Notes: generated from the letters alone by a model not told the origin. A stretch of 64,000 nucleotides of DNA from Paraescarpia echinospica (GCA_020002185.1 CM034539.1:33422774-33486773); one strand, 5' to 3'. Counted from the first letter of the stretch, positions 44,734 to 57,468 are shown. A program made the numbers and translations.

Positions 44734-45992
44734 GTGACTATCGTTCAGTGTATATAGTTCAGTTAAATGGAAACAAAAGGCAACAGTGCGGGCATACACA
44801 CCTTAAAGTGTTAATAAAATATAACCATTTGAAACTACAATCAACACTATCATGCTTGTGGTTTACTCATAATTTGTTTTTTTTAATGTGAGATACTAGT
44901 GAAATCTTACAGTTCCCGACGACTCACATATTGAGACACGACCCAATAAGTGCCTAGATGACTTTGACGCTGTAGTGACGCATCGAACGCCCCACGTTTC
45001 CTCGACCTGTGTAACGATATGCGAGCAGCGTACAAAACGGAGAGAGTAGGCACCTCTAGACCATGTAGTGTGAGCGTTACCTCTTCCGCTTCTTTTCGCT
45101 GGGTGGGTAGGCATTCTCATTGGTTTGAATTAACGTTCTGTACGTCTTCCACAATTCCGTATAGGCCGCGGAACCATCTCCATGCGCGTCGTGTAATAAA
45201 CTTTCGTTCTATGATTTCGCGACGTTTGCGGCCAACATCAACTCAAAATGCTTTTATGTGTACTAACAAGGATTTTAATATAAGATGCATATTATATGTT
45301 TAATGGTGCGTTTTTGTCGCATGCACATAGACTTGTTGAATAACTTTCCATTGATGTTTAATATATCTTAATTGTTCATCAGCCAGTTTTTGTCACTACG
45401 CTGTACCTAGTTTATTTTACACGTTCTTAAAAGAAGATATGTTTCGACGTGTCTTGGACGACGATAACTTCTCGATGCGATGATTACTAGGGATACACAT
45501 TTGATGTAAAGAGACGTAGTACGTTCGTCTACCCAGAATTAGCGGGCGTTGTAATATGTAACAGGGAAGGAGTGTGCTGATTTGAGCGTGGGAAAGTTGA
45601 ACATCAAAGGGTAGAGCAGTTAACTCAGCTCGACCCGGCAGTATTGCCAATAAAGCTTGTTTTGAAACTGAAAGTTTTGTTATCTATTTGAGAATGTACC
45701 CGTGGTCGTACTTTCGAATTGCGACCGTTATTTCGGGCTTACGAAACACAATTTAGCGGGCAGTATACCTTCAACATAGTTAGTGTAGCCTTAAGAATAT
45801 TACTATTAATTAATTAATTAAAAAATATGAACAGATCCCTATTCTGATTGTATAAGGAAATGAATGTCTCCTTAACTTTCGGTTTCGTGAATTCATGGCA
45901 CTGTTATAAGGCATACAATAACACAACAGCAATTGGTCATTCGAAGACATCGTAACCATATTTAATAAACACTTATCTTAATATTGTTGTAG
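44734..45992. other. ABCB intron 6
   Basis: No recognised exon, repeat family or RNA gene. Confidence 0.5.
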
Positions 45993-46161
45993 ATACCAGC
46001 AGTGTCTGTTTTCCGCCCGTAAAATCGGCATCATCAAAGGATTCCTTACGGGATGTGCCATGGGATTAGTGTGGTTTGGCAACTTCTCCGTGTTCGGAAT
46101 AGCTATTTGGTACGGAACAAGCCTCATTGGCACGGACACAACCGGAAGTTCTGTAATATTC
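45993..46161 (+). CDS. ABCB1-like: ABCB1-like transporter, coding exon 7 (TM5)
   Basis: TTGTTGTAG acceptor, GTGAGT donor, phase 2 in, phase 0 out. YQQCLFSARKIGIIKGFLTG then CAMGLVWFGNFSVFGIAIWY match the ABCB segment containing the KIGI-x-KG turn and helix 5. GTSLIGTDTTGSSVIF is the short third extracellular loop and entry to helix 6. The sequence is uninterrupted and of normal length. Confidence 0.95.
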
Positions 46162-46949
46162 GTGAGTATAACACTGCCTCTGTTGTCGTCAATAAAACTG
46201 TTGTTCCCCATTGTTATCTCCCGTACTAATATTACATTATGTTACCGTTATCTCACTGTATTTGCCATCATTTCTCACAAGTACGGTCAACCTCTGTGAA
46301 ATGTTGCATAGTGCGTGTACTGATTTAACGTGATTTAAATGACGCTATGTTTACTAAGGTTTTCCAAAAGAATAACATTCTAGTCTAAGTTTTCTACCCA
46401 TCAGATACTGTCATAATCGTTATTCCGATACACTACCAACAATGGTTTTTGTGGTAGTCCGGTAGTGAAATGCTGTTTTGATGGTAAACATTGAAGCAGG
46501 ATCCGGACAAGGTTTCTTTACAGTTTCTATGTCTTTGATGTGTCCTGATAAGGAACCCGAATCATGCCACTCTGGCACCCTTAAGCATTTGTCAAAATAT
46601 GAAGATTAGTGTCGCCATTATCAAATATTCTATTTATACCCATGTTTTTAAGGTGTGTGGTACTGTTTATGATGTTTCCAAAAAGATACTATACTGCAAT
46701 ATCAAATATTTGCAAATTAGGTGCCGCCGTTTGCACAATATTTTGGCCCATATTGCAATAAGCATGCTTGATGGCAAAACAGACGAAGTGTCTACAGCTG
46801 TGATTTGATGGTACACAATATTGACGAGAACACTCAGATAGTACTCCTGCCAACCAATTGCCACGTAATATTCAAATTAGCAGCAGCCATTGAGAAACAA
46901 TCTGTGTTTTATTGATATCTTCGACATCACTTATGGCAGCGTTTCAAAT

Positions 46950-48490
46950 GATGTGCTTAACCCTATGTTCTATGGGACAGGAATTTCTGTAGATACTTTA
47001 TTAATTCAATAGATACTTTACTAATGATATCATGAAGTTAACGGGCCCTTACATGTCTGGACAGTGAACGAGGTCTTTGTTGCTGGCCACTGCAACTAAG
47101 CCAGATAAGGCTTTAAAACCTAGCGTCACTGGAAGAACTACCAACGGACATTCATCATAGGTTTATGAAGGGAGAACACGTGGTATGCCAAACACAATGA
47201 CTGTAGAATTCATGAGGTACAGACAAGGCTCAAATTGAATAGTGTGGATATTTCTCAAGCTACCCACGCTGAAACTGTGAGCATTGAGCATGCATTTATT
47301 CAGCAACGATGCTCAGTACGTCGCTAACATGGCAGATGGGTACAGAGAGACGGGTGTGCCAAACCCTAACCCCGTATTCTTTCATCAGAGCCAACAACAA
47401 TGTTTAATGATGAATACGATGGAATGCAAATTACATCTGCAAAGTCTATACGGAAGAAAACACTTCAAGTGGATGTGTCTTCCAGGTTGACACGTGACGT
47501 TAATTCCAGGTTGACATGTGAAGTTGACTCCAAGTTGACATGTGAAGTTGATTCCAAGTTGACATGTGAAGTTGATTCGAGGTTGACATGTAAAGTTGAT
47601 TCCAAGTTGACTTGTGAAGTTGATTCCAAGTTGACATGTAAAATTGATTCCAGGTTGACATGTGAAGTTGATTCCAGGTTGAAATGTGAAGATTCTTGAT
47701 GGATGTGTCATCATGTGGATTATAGAGTAGTAAGGGAACAGTCGGAAACTTCACGAACAGTTTCTGCTTGTAATTGCATAAGAAAACCGTCAAAGGAGAT
47801 GTGTACTTTGCATTCTATAGGTACTATGACTTCTGCATACTAACTGGAATCAAGTCAGCATGAGGCGGTCACCATGTCACCAGACGGAACAAACTCAGTT
47901 TTAATATTCCCCTGTCATCCTAAAAAAGTCTTGAGTGTGATTGAAAAAACTTCAGTTAATAGAGTTAATTTCTCATAACCTTGTCGAAAAGGGACAAACT
48001 GAATTGTTACCAACGACACACAAGCCTGTCATAACTGGTCGGGACCCTGTCCCCACAGAACTATATATTGGTGTTTTAGCGTATCGAAATGTTTTCAAAT
48101 GATATATGAAGAGTCGGACGTGATCATAATTCATCAAATTACACAAATGGGCTACCATGCTGGAGAAAACAGAATCATCAGCGTATGCGATGATCACTGA
48201 GAAATGAATGACAATTCAGGCACTTCTAGCTGGTCGGACCTTGGATTAGATCGATGATATGTTTAGGCAAGCATGATTGGGGTAATCGAGGAAGAACACA
48301 GGCTTCACCGTTGAATGCTATAGTGAAATAAAGACCAGTACATATCGAGAGGTGGTCTGTTCCCGAAACATGGGTAAAGCAAAGGTGAAAACAGCACCAG
48401 AACTAAAGAGTCTTCCACCGACGACAGTGGCATTTGAAGACAATATTCGCCGGATCCACATCCTGACAGCCATCCTGACGTCATGATCTG
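46950..48490 (+). pseudogene. Possible second decayed copy of the 35624-37040 gene family
   Basis: Scattered open pieces: EVQTRLK..NSVDISQATHA near 47210-47270, EPTTMFNDEYDGMQITSAKS (47392-47450), and at 48410 APELKSLPPTTVAFEDNIRR. The last piece resembles the LPPTTQAF block of the 35.6-37.0 kb pseudogene. The match is short and the rest is too decayed to be certain. Confidence 0.3.
47483..47697 (+). repeat. 24-bp tandem repeat, about nine copies
   Basis: Units of AGGTTGACATGTGAAGTTGA plus four bases (TTCC). Because 24 is a multiple of three, both strands stay open. The plus frame repeats DSKLTCEV. Confidence 0.93.
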
Positions 48491-48801
48491 CGCCTATGTG
48501 GCTGCACCTATAGATACTATCCGGATATATTGCGGATTTTACAAGTTCTAGCCAATCTACAGCACTCAAGTTTATATATATGTTTTATGAATACACCAAG
48601 AGGACACTGGACTAAGTGGTTTTATCAAGTGTTTGTGCCGTTTTACTATTTTAACCGACTTACATTTTACATTTGCGATTGCACCTGTGTGACATTGACA
48701 AGCTGGTGATCAGTCATGTGTAACCCTGACAAAGTGAACATTGTTTACACGCCCAGCATGAACCAAGACTGCCTGTACCGGTTACGGCCCAGCGGTCACA
48801 G

Positions 48802-48844
48802 TCACATTCGGCTCAACAGTGCTGCACTGTTGAGCCGAATGTGA
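48802..48844. other. Perfect 43-bp palindrome
   Basis: Arms TCACATTCGGCTCAACAGTG plus C, and their exact reverse complement, 21 bp each, around a single T at 48823. It would fold into a long hairpin in RNA or a cruciform in DNA. It lies at the LINE 5' side, just before the coding frame. Confidence 0.9.
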
Positions 48845-48851
48845 AGCGGGG

Positions 48852-51386
48852 GTGGCACTCCATCGGCCCACCCATCGAGGTTGTCGTGGGGATGCACGCA
48901 AACAACGATCGATACATGTACTTGTGTCAGCGCGACCAACAGCATCCGCTAAGCCTGTACCTCGAGCACGTTACCTAAAGTGTATCAGCCCAAGGACACC
49001 ATCGTCATTACTGAAACTTGTTTTACTGAACACTAGATCTATCTGCAACAAAGTATCTGTTGTGAGCGAGATGTTACAAGACGCTGATGCCGACATCTCC
49101 TTCTTCACAGAGACCTGGCTGCGAGATGAGCATGAACACATCGTCAACGATTTAACACTGCCGGGGTTCGAGTTTAAGAAACTCAACCGATCGCTGAAAC
49201 TGGGCGGTGGTCGGGGTGTTCTGCACAGAAGTTCGCTGAAACTGGTTGTACGTAGACCTGCCGTAACACCGATCCACTTCGAGCTTTTACAACTGTCGTG
49301 TGACAAGCCATCGTACTACATTTTATTGATATACAGGCCACCATCTTCCAATATATCCGGCTTTCTGGACGAATTCGAAGATCTCGTAACATCACTTGTG
49401 ACCATTCCAGGACGACTGTTGATATTGGGCGATTTCAATTTTCACTTCAACGACGCATTGTCGCCGGGAGTAAGTCGAATAACGAACATTCTGGCTTCGA
49501 CATGACTAGTCCAGCATGTGACTGGACCTACGCACCGTTCCGGCCACAGGCTGGACGCCGTTATCTCCCGGAAAGAAGACACCATCCTCACATCTCCCGC
49601 TGCTGTCCTACCTAACACGTTTTCGGATCACCACACAATAAAATTTTCTCCTGAAGGAGACGCGACACGTCTACCAACCAACAAGTGGCGAGGGCGTGAC
49701 TACCGTCATGTAGACCTAGATATCTTCAAAACTGACCTTCACGTCGCACAACCCTCACACGATGACAATAACAGCGATAGCGTCGACAATCTCCTACAAC
49801 AGTATCAACATTCCGTCTCTGTCACACTCGACATTCATGCTCCAGTTGTGTCGCGAACTCGACGATCAAAGAAAAGCCAGCCATGGTTTGATGACGAAAT
49901 CTTGAGTTTAAGGCGTAAGCGACGAGCACTTGCGAGAAAATGGCGCCTAACCGGACTAGAAATCGACAAGCAGATCTACGTGTTACATTCACTAACCAAA
50001 CGCAGTGACCGGAAATTACCTGATTGCGAGAAGGATGAATCAATGTGTCATGCCTTTGCCGAGTTCTTTGAAGAAAAGATTAAAAAAGTCGTCGATGTTA
50101 CGCGTGCGAAAGTGACAACAGAATCTATCGTGATGCCACTCCTGTCTGCTGCTCCATCTGTATTGCAAGGTCTAAACAATCTCTGTTCAACTGACGCTGA
50201 AGAGCTGCAAAAGATCATCATGTCCAGACCAACGAAATGCTGTCCACTTGATGTGCTGCCTACATGGTTACTTAAAACTACATTAACCGTTACGCTACCC
50301 ACACTCGTCAACATTGTAAATGCGTCACTAAACACAGGAGTGTTTCCTGGTGAACTGAAAACTGCTCTAGTGACACCGTTACTGAAGAAAGCCTCACTTG
50401 ACCAGACCGAACTGGAGAACTATCGTCCCATCTCCAACCTCGCTTTCATAGGAAAGTTGATCGAGCAAGTCGTCCTCAAACGCCTGAATCTGCACATGGC
50501 AACGAATAAGCTGCACGATGAAATGCAATCGGCTTATAGACAACATCATTCTACGGAAACAGCTCTGATGAAAGTACAACACGACATCGTGCGCAACCTT
50601 GACACGAGACGTTGTGTCATGCTGGTTCTTCTTGACACGAGTGCAGCATTCGACACGATCAACATTGACGAATTGTTGAACACTCTGGTTTCACGATTCA
50701 ACATCGGCGGTATGGCGCTTGACTGGTTTAGATCATACTTGACCGACAGATCTCAGTGTGTCACGATTGGTTCGTCTTCTTCGAACGCAATCCCCATCTA
50801 CCACGGTGTACCTCAGGGTTCAGTACTTGGACCAGTGATGTTCAACGCATATACGACACCCATTGCTGACATCAGCCAGAAACATAATGTGCTTTACCAC
50901 CAATTCGCTGATGACATCCAGCTATATATGTCAGCTATAACCCTATGGTGTCTGACGAACTGGAAAACGCTAAACAGCTGCTCATCCAGTGCATCGCCGA
51001 GATTAGAGCCTGGATCTTTCTTTCAAAGAGCTCAGAACTCAGCCGCTCGCCTCATCAACCGCGTCAGACGGCGAGATCACATCACACCAATTCTGCAATC
51101 ACTGCATTGGCTGCCGATCAGAATGAGAATTACTTTCAAGATATGTTCTTACATATTTAAGATCCTGCATGGCTTAGCCCCGAACTACCTCAACTGTGCG
51201 ATAGTTCGCAACGCGCCCACACGTGCATTGCGATCGGCGAGTGACGCAACGCTTCTCGTGGTGACGGTGTCTAAGAGAACTATCGGACGGGGCAGCTTTG
51301 CAGTGACAGGCTCACATATGTGGAATAGCTTGCCAAAGTGTGTGCGATCAGTTGGAACATTGGCGGCTTTCCGGAAACAACTTTAA
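48852..51386 (+). pseudogene. LINE endonuclease-reverse transcriptase with one stop and a deletion
   Basis: One frame: VLLNTRSICNKVSVVSEMLQ, FFTETWLRDE (catalytic glutamate), YRPPSS, LILGDFNFHFND, a single in-frame TGA at 49503-49505, then TGPTHRSGHRLDAVIS, FSDHHTIKF, ENYRPISNLAFIGKLIEQVV, LVLLDTSAAFDTIN, HGVPQGSVLGPVMFN and the FADDIQLYM catalytic box. After about 50935 the frame shifts (ELENAKQLLIQCIAEIRAW continues in another frame). A deletion then joins it directly to the C-terminal QNSAARLINRVRRRDHITPI part, removing the region after the catalytic box. Start is uncertain; no ATG was chosen. Confidence 0.88.
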
Positions 51387-51745
51387 ACCCATTTTTTTCG
51401 CCTGCACTACATGCCTTGATGCAAGCACTGCTGCCACACCTAAATTACACTGGTTTCTATTTTATAGTATTGATTTGTTTTTAATTTAATTGTTTGAAAT
51501 TGTATTTTAATGTATTTATGGTTGAAATTGTATTTTAATTTATTTATTTTTGAAATTGTATTTTAATTTATTTATTTTTATTAATTATTATAATTTTTTT
51601 TATCTTAGCTTATTTATTTAATTAATTTATATTTTAACATTTAGTCAACATGTCATTTTAGTATGTGAAGCGCTTTGATTAGTATTTACTTACTTAAAAA
51701 GCGCTATATTAAAAAACGTAATTATTATTATTATTATTATTATTT

Positions 51746-52690
51746 GAAAGTCAGCCATTGATTCCTCACCTCCACCACTGGATACCACGAAGTATGGATG
51801 GACATGTGATGACGTAACCAAATAATTAACGCAAGTCATATTGCCATCTAGTGTCGTTGTCGCCCTACCTGACATTTTTGAATTAATCCGATAAGGACGT
51901 TCATCACACAAACCATGTCGTTCTGTGCTGAGTCGGTGTTCTACCAACAGCTAAGATGGCGAAGAGAATGATACACTCGACGCGAAAATTGTTTTGCAGG
52001 TCGACTATCTGAATATCCTCTTCTCTTCTATATCATATACCCTAAAAACGTAATTAGAGGCACCTCGTCTGCTTTACTATCAAAAACACATTTACTTCGA
52101 TATGGACCAAATTTAATATTTTGCAAATGGCGGCCGATAATTTGCATGTTCTTGGTTGTGGAGTGTAGTACCTTTTCAAAAGCACGCTAAACGTTACCAC
52201 AAACCGTCAACACATATGTATAGTATTTGTGGGGCTGTTGTCAATAGTTACTGAGATATTGACGAAAATAGAATATTTGATAATGGCGAAACTAATTTTT
52301 TTATTTTGAAAAATGCTCAAATCTGCCAGAGTGGCGTCAATTGGATTCCTTATAGGGACACATCAAATATACACAAACTGCAAACAAGCTTTTTTTGGAC
52401 CCTACTGGAAGGTTTTCTAGCTTACTGCCGGCCTACGGCGGCTTACTGTATAGTCTACTTAACTCGTGAGTCGCTCTACATTCACCAATAACTCTTGGTA
52501 TTATATGTAACTAGCCACAGCAAAGTGTGTATATATCGCAAAGTTGTGAAATGTAGTTGTGTGCCTTTTGGGATTCCACAATTTAAAAAGGTTCATTTGT
52601 TGAAATATCTTCAGTAGTTTTTGGTTTGTTGCTAATTTGAACTACATTTTAAAAAAGCTAAAAAGAAACGATGCCATTTTTGTTCAAAAA
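51746..52690. other. ABCB intron 7 spacer between LINEs
   Basis: No recognised exon or repeat family. Confidence 0.4.
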
Positions 52691-52885
52691 TGTATGATAT
52701 TGTGTCTTAATATTTGCAGAACAGGTCTGTTCTTGACATCATGATATTCGTAATATTCTCTTTTATAAAATGTATTTGTATAATGCTCAGGGTATAGCTT
52801 GTGTAGCTCTTTCACAACATCTAGTCTATGTTTATATGATGTGTCCTGTAAACACAGAGCACTATTGTTTATTCAATTTTCCAAT

Positions 52886-54451
52886 ATGATTGATAACAAT
52901 GATTTCTTAGCGCAATTTGGTGGTCTAGAGAAAAATTCTCTCTATCACATATTAAAAACGGATGAAATGAATGAAGATGGGGATGTTGAACCATTTCAAC
53001 ATTCACCATACTTCGACGATGATAATTTAATAAACCATTTAACGAACAAACAAAGCAAATTTATCGTGCTAAGCCTAAACTGTCAGAGTTTAAATGCAAA
53101 AATTGACGAAATTAAAATAAAGCTAGAATCATTCAGAAGTAGTGGCTGTGAGATCAGTGCTCTATGTTTACAGGAAACATGGCTCGATGAAGAGGCTGAC
53201 ACTTTTTTATTTCAAATAGATGGATATACATTAATATGCCAAGGCAAAATCTGTAGTGCACATGCCGGCTTGGCAATCTACCTCAGCAACAAATACAATT
53301 ACAAATCTGTAAATATCCGTGCAAATACAGACACTTCGGAAGGTCAGTTCATTGAAATAACATGTTGTGCCATGAAGAAAAAAATAATTCTTGGAAATAT
53401 ATATAGACCACCAAGAGATATCATCGAAAACTACCGTATATTTACAAAAGAGTTTGCATCAAATTTAGTTGATTTACAAAAATCTAAAAGTGAAATAGTA
53501 ATTGCAGGAGATTACAATATTGACTTGGTTAAAATTAACGAAAAACCCATAATATGTGACTATTTTGACACAATCGTTTCACATGGTTTCTTCCCTAAAA
53601 TTACTATGCTAACACGACTTTCAGAATATCATGGAACACTCATTGATAATTTTTTATGCAATTTGTCAAAAGGATTCTTCAAATCCTCAGCTGGTATTTT
53701 AGTGAGCAATATTTCTGATCATTTTCCGTACTTCCTAAGTCTGGATTATGTTGAAACTACTAGTGCAATACCAAGGTTTATACAAATAAAACAACAAAGT
53801 CCTGACTCGCTCAATAAATTAAAAATTGAAATAATAAACTCAAATATTTATAATAAACTTAACACAGATATTCATGCGGATCCAATTGAAAACTACAATA
53901 TCCTCGATGAAATTGTTACTGCAGCTATGGATAAATTTATACCTATTACAATAATTAAATTTAACAAGTATAAACATAAGAAAACTCCTTGGATTAACAA
54001 TGGCATTATTGTGTCGATAAAATTTAGAAACAAATTGTATTCGAGAATGAAAACGACTCAAGTAAATACTGAGCATTATCATGAACTTAAAACTGACTTA
54101 CATACTTATAATAACATTCTTAAGAGTAATATTAAATTAGCTAAGCAAATGCATTACCAATCCAGTTTTGAAAAGCATAAGCATAGTGTTAAAAATATGT
54201 GGTGTTTAATTAAAGCAATTATTCAGAAAAGTCAAAAGAAAGACCAATTTCCAGATTTGTTCAAGGTCGATGGGGAAATGGTTAGTGACAAATGCATTAT
54301 TGCAAACAAATTTAACACGTTTTTTACTAATGGTGGTCCTACTCTAGCCTCTAAAACAACTACTAGTGGAGGTAAATCATACAAAGATTACCTGAAAAAC
54401 CCGATATCTCACACCTTCAGATTTAATCCGATTGACATGGACTACTGTTAA
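52886..54451 (+). CDS. LINE ORF: APE endonuclease and linker
   Basis: ATG at 52886 (MIDNNDFLAQFGG) gives an uninterrupted frame to 54451. Endonuclease motifs in order: VLSLNCQSLNAK (N), CLQETWLDEE (catalytic E), ILGNIYRPPRD, VIAGDYNIDLVK (D and N), HGTLIDNFLC, SNISDHFPYF (SDH). A basic linker with KHKKTPWINNGIIVSIKFRN follows. The enzyme nicks target DNA for retrotransposition. All catalytic residues visible to me are present. The frame ends where the reverse transcriptase begins in another frame at about 54432, so a single frameshift separates the two parts. Confidence 0.9.
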   Translation: MIDNNDFLAQFGGLEKNSLYHILKTDEMNEDGDVEPFQHSPYFDDDNLINHLTNKQSKFIVLSLNCQSLNAKIDEIKIKLESFRSSGCEISALCLQETWLDEEADTFLFQIDGYTLICQGKICSAHAGLAIYLSNKYNYKSVNIRANTDTSEGQFIEITCCAMKKKIILGNIYRPPRDIIENYRIFTKEFASNLVDLQKSKSEIVIAGDYNIDLVKINEKPIICDYFDTIVSHGFFPKITMLTRLSEYHGTLIDNFLCNLSKGFFKSSAGILVSNISDHFPYFLSLDYVETTSAIPRFIQIKQQSPDSLNKLKIEIINSNIYNKLNTDIHADPIENYNILDEIVTAAMDKFIPITIIKFNKYKHKKTPWINNGIIVSIKFRNKLYSRMKTTQVNTEHYHELKTDLHTYNNILKSNIKLAKQMHYQSSFEKHKHSVKNMWCLIKAIIQKSQKKDQFPDLFKVDGEMVSDKCIIANKFNTFFTNGGPTLASKTTTSGGKSYKDYLKNPISHTFRFNPIDMDYC

Positions 54452-55715
54452 TATAATTAATCGTTTACCTCCAAAATCAACTTGTGGAAAAGACGGTATT
54501 TCAACACAATTAATAAAATTAATAAAAAATTATATCAGCAAAGCAGTCACTCTAATTATTAATCAATCAATAATAACTGGTATATTTCCAGACAAATTAA
54601 AAATTGCAAAAGTCATACCCCTTTTCAAAAAAAAAGGTGATGTTTCTGACTTTAACAATTATCGTCCTATTTCTATCCTGCCAGTGATTTCAAATTTTTT
54701 TGAAAGGGTTGTGTTTGAACAAATCCACGATTACTTCCATTCTAAAGCGTTATACCACAATAGCCAATATGGGTTCAGAAAGAAACATTCTACTGAGCTT
54801 GCTACACTCGAAATTATAGACAGAATTATACAAGAACTTGATAAATCGGTTACTCCAATAAATATATACCTTGATTTATCAAAAGCATTTGACACAATTG
54901 ATCACAATATATTGGTACAAAAGTTAAATTACTATGGAATAAATGACAAGGCTCTGGACCTTTGTAAGAGTTATTTACAAAATCGTAAGCAGTATATAGA
55001 AATTGGAAATGTTAAGTCTAAGGAAATAGTCATCAACACTGGTGTTCCTCAAGGTTCAATTTTAGGGCCGCTCTTATTTATTATATATATATATATAAAT
55101 GATATAGCACTTTCTAGTGACCTTTTCAAATTCATAACATATGCTGACGACACCACGCTCACTAGTACACTAAAAACATTTAATGATTCAGAAGGCCAAA
55201 TGCGAAGTGAAAATATTAACAAAGAACTAACAAAGATTAGTAATTAGTTAAAAGCTAATAAATTGTCACTAAATGCCAACAAGACTAAATTAATGATTTT
55301 TCATATGCCTCAAAAGAAAATAGAATACCCTGTGTTACAAATAGATGGGGCACACATCGAATGTGTAAACGATTTCAATTTTTTAGGCATCACAATAAAT
55401 AACCATTTAAACTGGCAGAGTCATACAAACAAAATAGCAAATAAATCTCTAAAACAATAGGCATACTAAATAAACTTAAACATTTTTTACCACCTAATAC
55501 ATTATATATTATGTACAATGCTCTTATTCTCCCTCATATTAATTATGGCTTACTTTTATGGGGTCACCAGGCACATCGAATTTTCAAATTACAGAAAAAA
55601 GCAATACGAATAATATCCTTAAGTAAATATAATGCTCACTGAAGTCCTATTTTTAAAAGACTTCAGTTGCTAAAGTTGGATGACATTTATAAAATCCAAC
55701 AATTAAAATTTTACT
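54432..55715 (+). pseudogene. LINE reverse transcriptase, frameshifted
   Basis: 54432-55247 carries GKDGISTQLIK, NYRPISILPVISNFFERVVF, FRKKHSTELA, YLDLSKAFDTIDHNIL (catalytic D), NTGVPQGSILGPLLFIIYIY and the ITYADDTTL catalytic box. A small (TA)n expansion adds residues in the IIYIYINDI stretch. A stop at 55245, then LSLNANKTKLMIFHMP and FNFLGITINNHLNWQSHTNK to 55460; another frameshift leads to LPHINYGLLLWG and KAIRIISLSKYNAH. Fingers, palm and thumb are all present, but three lesions inactivate it. Confidence 0.87.
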
Positions 55716-56314
55716 AAAAATTAATTAATAATCTTTTACCCTACTACTTCAATGTTTTTCCAAACACACACATCTATAATATTCATCAGCACTGCACACG
55801 TGAAAGAAATAATCTGTATATGTCCAGATTCAAACATGAATTTGACAAAAAATACACAAAAAACTTTTTTATAATAAATTATGAATCCTGTTGTCGTATT
55901 CATAATTGCTTTATATGTAATTCGTAATACGTATTGAAATGTATTCCTAAGTATCCATGTGTACGTCAATTTGTACAAGAGTACATTTAATCAGTCCTTG
56001 TGTATTTGTAATTATGTTGATACACTGAGAATTATCAACTGTAAAACAAGGCATATGCTATTCTGATTTGTGACATGTAAATTTTGATGTTGATTATATT
56101 TATGGGGTGGCTCCTGTGCTAGCGATATTGTATATCTTAATGGGAGTCTCCCGACCTTATCTAGTACTCATGTTATTCATTGTGTATATATCGTATTTAT
56201 AGGTCAAATAAACTGATTCTGACTTCTGAGTTCTGAGTTATGATGTTTATGATGTTTGCTTCGGCTGGTCACGTATGTTGAATGGTGTAGCAACTATGAC
56301 TGGGTACGTTACAG

Positions 56315-56428
56315 GTGCTCATGGTGACGATAACCGGGGCTATGTCATTAGGCCACAGTCTACCGAACCTCGACGGCATCGCCACGGCCGGCGGATCAGC
56401 CATTGCTGTCTTTCAAATAATCGACAAC
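56315..56428 (+). CDS. ABCB1-like: ABCB1-like transporter, coding exon 8 (TM6)
   Basis: GTTACAG acceptor, GTGAGC donor, phase 0 at both ends, 38 codons. VLMVTITGAMSLGHSLPNLD then GIATAGGSAIAVFQIIDN matches helix 6 and the helix leading to the first nucleotide-binding domain (family: F-x-I-IDxxPxID). It is the 419th codon of the chain. The next exons, with Walker A, signature and Walker B motifs, are not found in 56429-64000 and must lie beyond the window unless the gene is broken. Confidence 0.94.
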
Positions 56429-56915
56429 GTGAGCTAAGATTCAGTAACCCAGTATTTTACAGTTGTGGGACATTATTGCTTTGTAGTTAGAACATTGGGT
56501 TCGCGTTGGAAATAATCCCGCTGCGAATTATCATGTTGTCGTTTCGAAGCTCGGATGATGTCGTTTACTCCACGTTCGCTCAGTTATATGTTATATAGAT
56601 GCGTACCAATGCGCATTCCCGAGGACAGCATATCTTTACAATATATTTGTCAACTAATATATATGTTTCGCGTGCAATACTTTGAATTGGTAGTGTGTTT
56701 ATGGTGAGAGGAAGACCCGTTGATGTAGTTACGTAGATTTATAACTTCAATTCAGTTCAGTTCATCCAGAGACCTGTCAGGTCGTACGGGAGACATAAGG
56801 GACGCAGTCGCAGCGAATGCTCTCCAGCAGTGGTGGTCAGTAGTTATCATGTTGCTGACGGTACCGGTCAAGGACAAAGATAAAAGGAAATCGGCGAAAC
56901 ATCAAAGGGTTTTGC

Positions 56916-57316
56916 ACGTTTTTTATTAGTAATTGTGGCGTTTTCTGGAATGCAGTGCGATGACAGATTACTTATAAAAAACGTTTGATTGATTGCATTA
57001 ATTTTATGAATAAACGGTGTGCGCGCCGTAATTAGGCTAGTGCTACCGTCTAGTGAATACAGTACTTACTAATTAGTAACAACGTATTAATTAGTATTAA
57101 TTAGTGACTAATTAATTATATTAATTATACTTGACCTAGTTTTTTGACCTAGTTTTTTTACCCAGTTTTTTTGACCTAGTTTTTTAAACTTGCACGTTTT
57201 TTATTAGTAATTGAGTCGTTTCTGCGTTTTCTGGAAAGCAGTGCGATGACAGCTTACTTATAAAAAACGTTTGATTGATTGCATTAATTTATGAATGAAC
57301 GGTGTGCGCGCCCTCT
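56916..57316. repeat. Direct repeat pair (~120 bp)
   Basis: 56916-57030 and 57192-57316 share GCACGTTTTTTATTAGTAAT, TGCAGTGCGATGACAG / AGCAGTGCGATGACAG, AAAAAACGTTTGATTGATTG and CGGTGTGCGCGCC. Confidence 0.85.
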
Positions 57317-57468
57317 AGCAAGAATACTAATTAGTACTAATTAGTGAGCCCTCTAGTGAGAATACTAATTAGTACTAATTAATAGTGACTAATTAGAGTA
57401 TACAATAGTGAGTCAGCTAGTGAGAACTAATTAGTCACTAAGGAGTATTAGTGAATACTAATTAGCAC

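Larger units (their letters stand above)
46162..48600. other. ABCB intron 7, first part
   Basis: Contains a decayed coding remnant (about 46950-48490) and a 24-bp tandem repeat (47483-47697). The rest is not recognised. LINEs occupy 48.6-56.2 kb of the same intron. Confidence 0.45.
48600..51745 (+). mobile_element. L2-type LINE with internal deletion, ABCB intron 7
   Basis: Endonuclease and reverse-transcriptase coding sequence (48852-51386) is followed by an AT-rich 3' UTR, the terminal block AAAAAGCGCTATATTAAAAA and an (ATT)n tail to about 51745. The 5' region contains a perfect 43-bp palindrome (48802-48844). Same 3' end type as the LINE at 20740-25003, but it is a different, diverged copy. 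Confidence 0.87.
52700..56240 (+). mobile_element. Near full-length Jockey/CR1-group LINE, ABCB intron 7
   Basis: Complete endonuclease (from 52886), reverse transcriptase split by frameshifts, and a 3' UTR ending AATAAACTGATTCTGACTTC followed by TGAGTTCTGAGTT, a TTCTGA-type tail at about 56211-56240. Different in sequence and tail from the other LINEs. It ends about 75 bp before exon 8. Confidence 0.88.
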
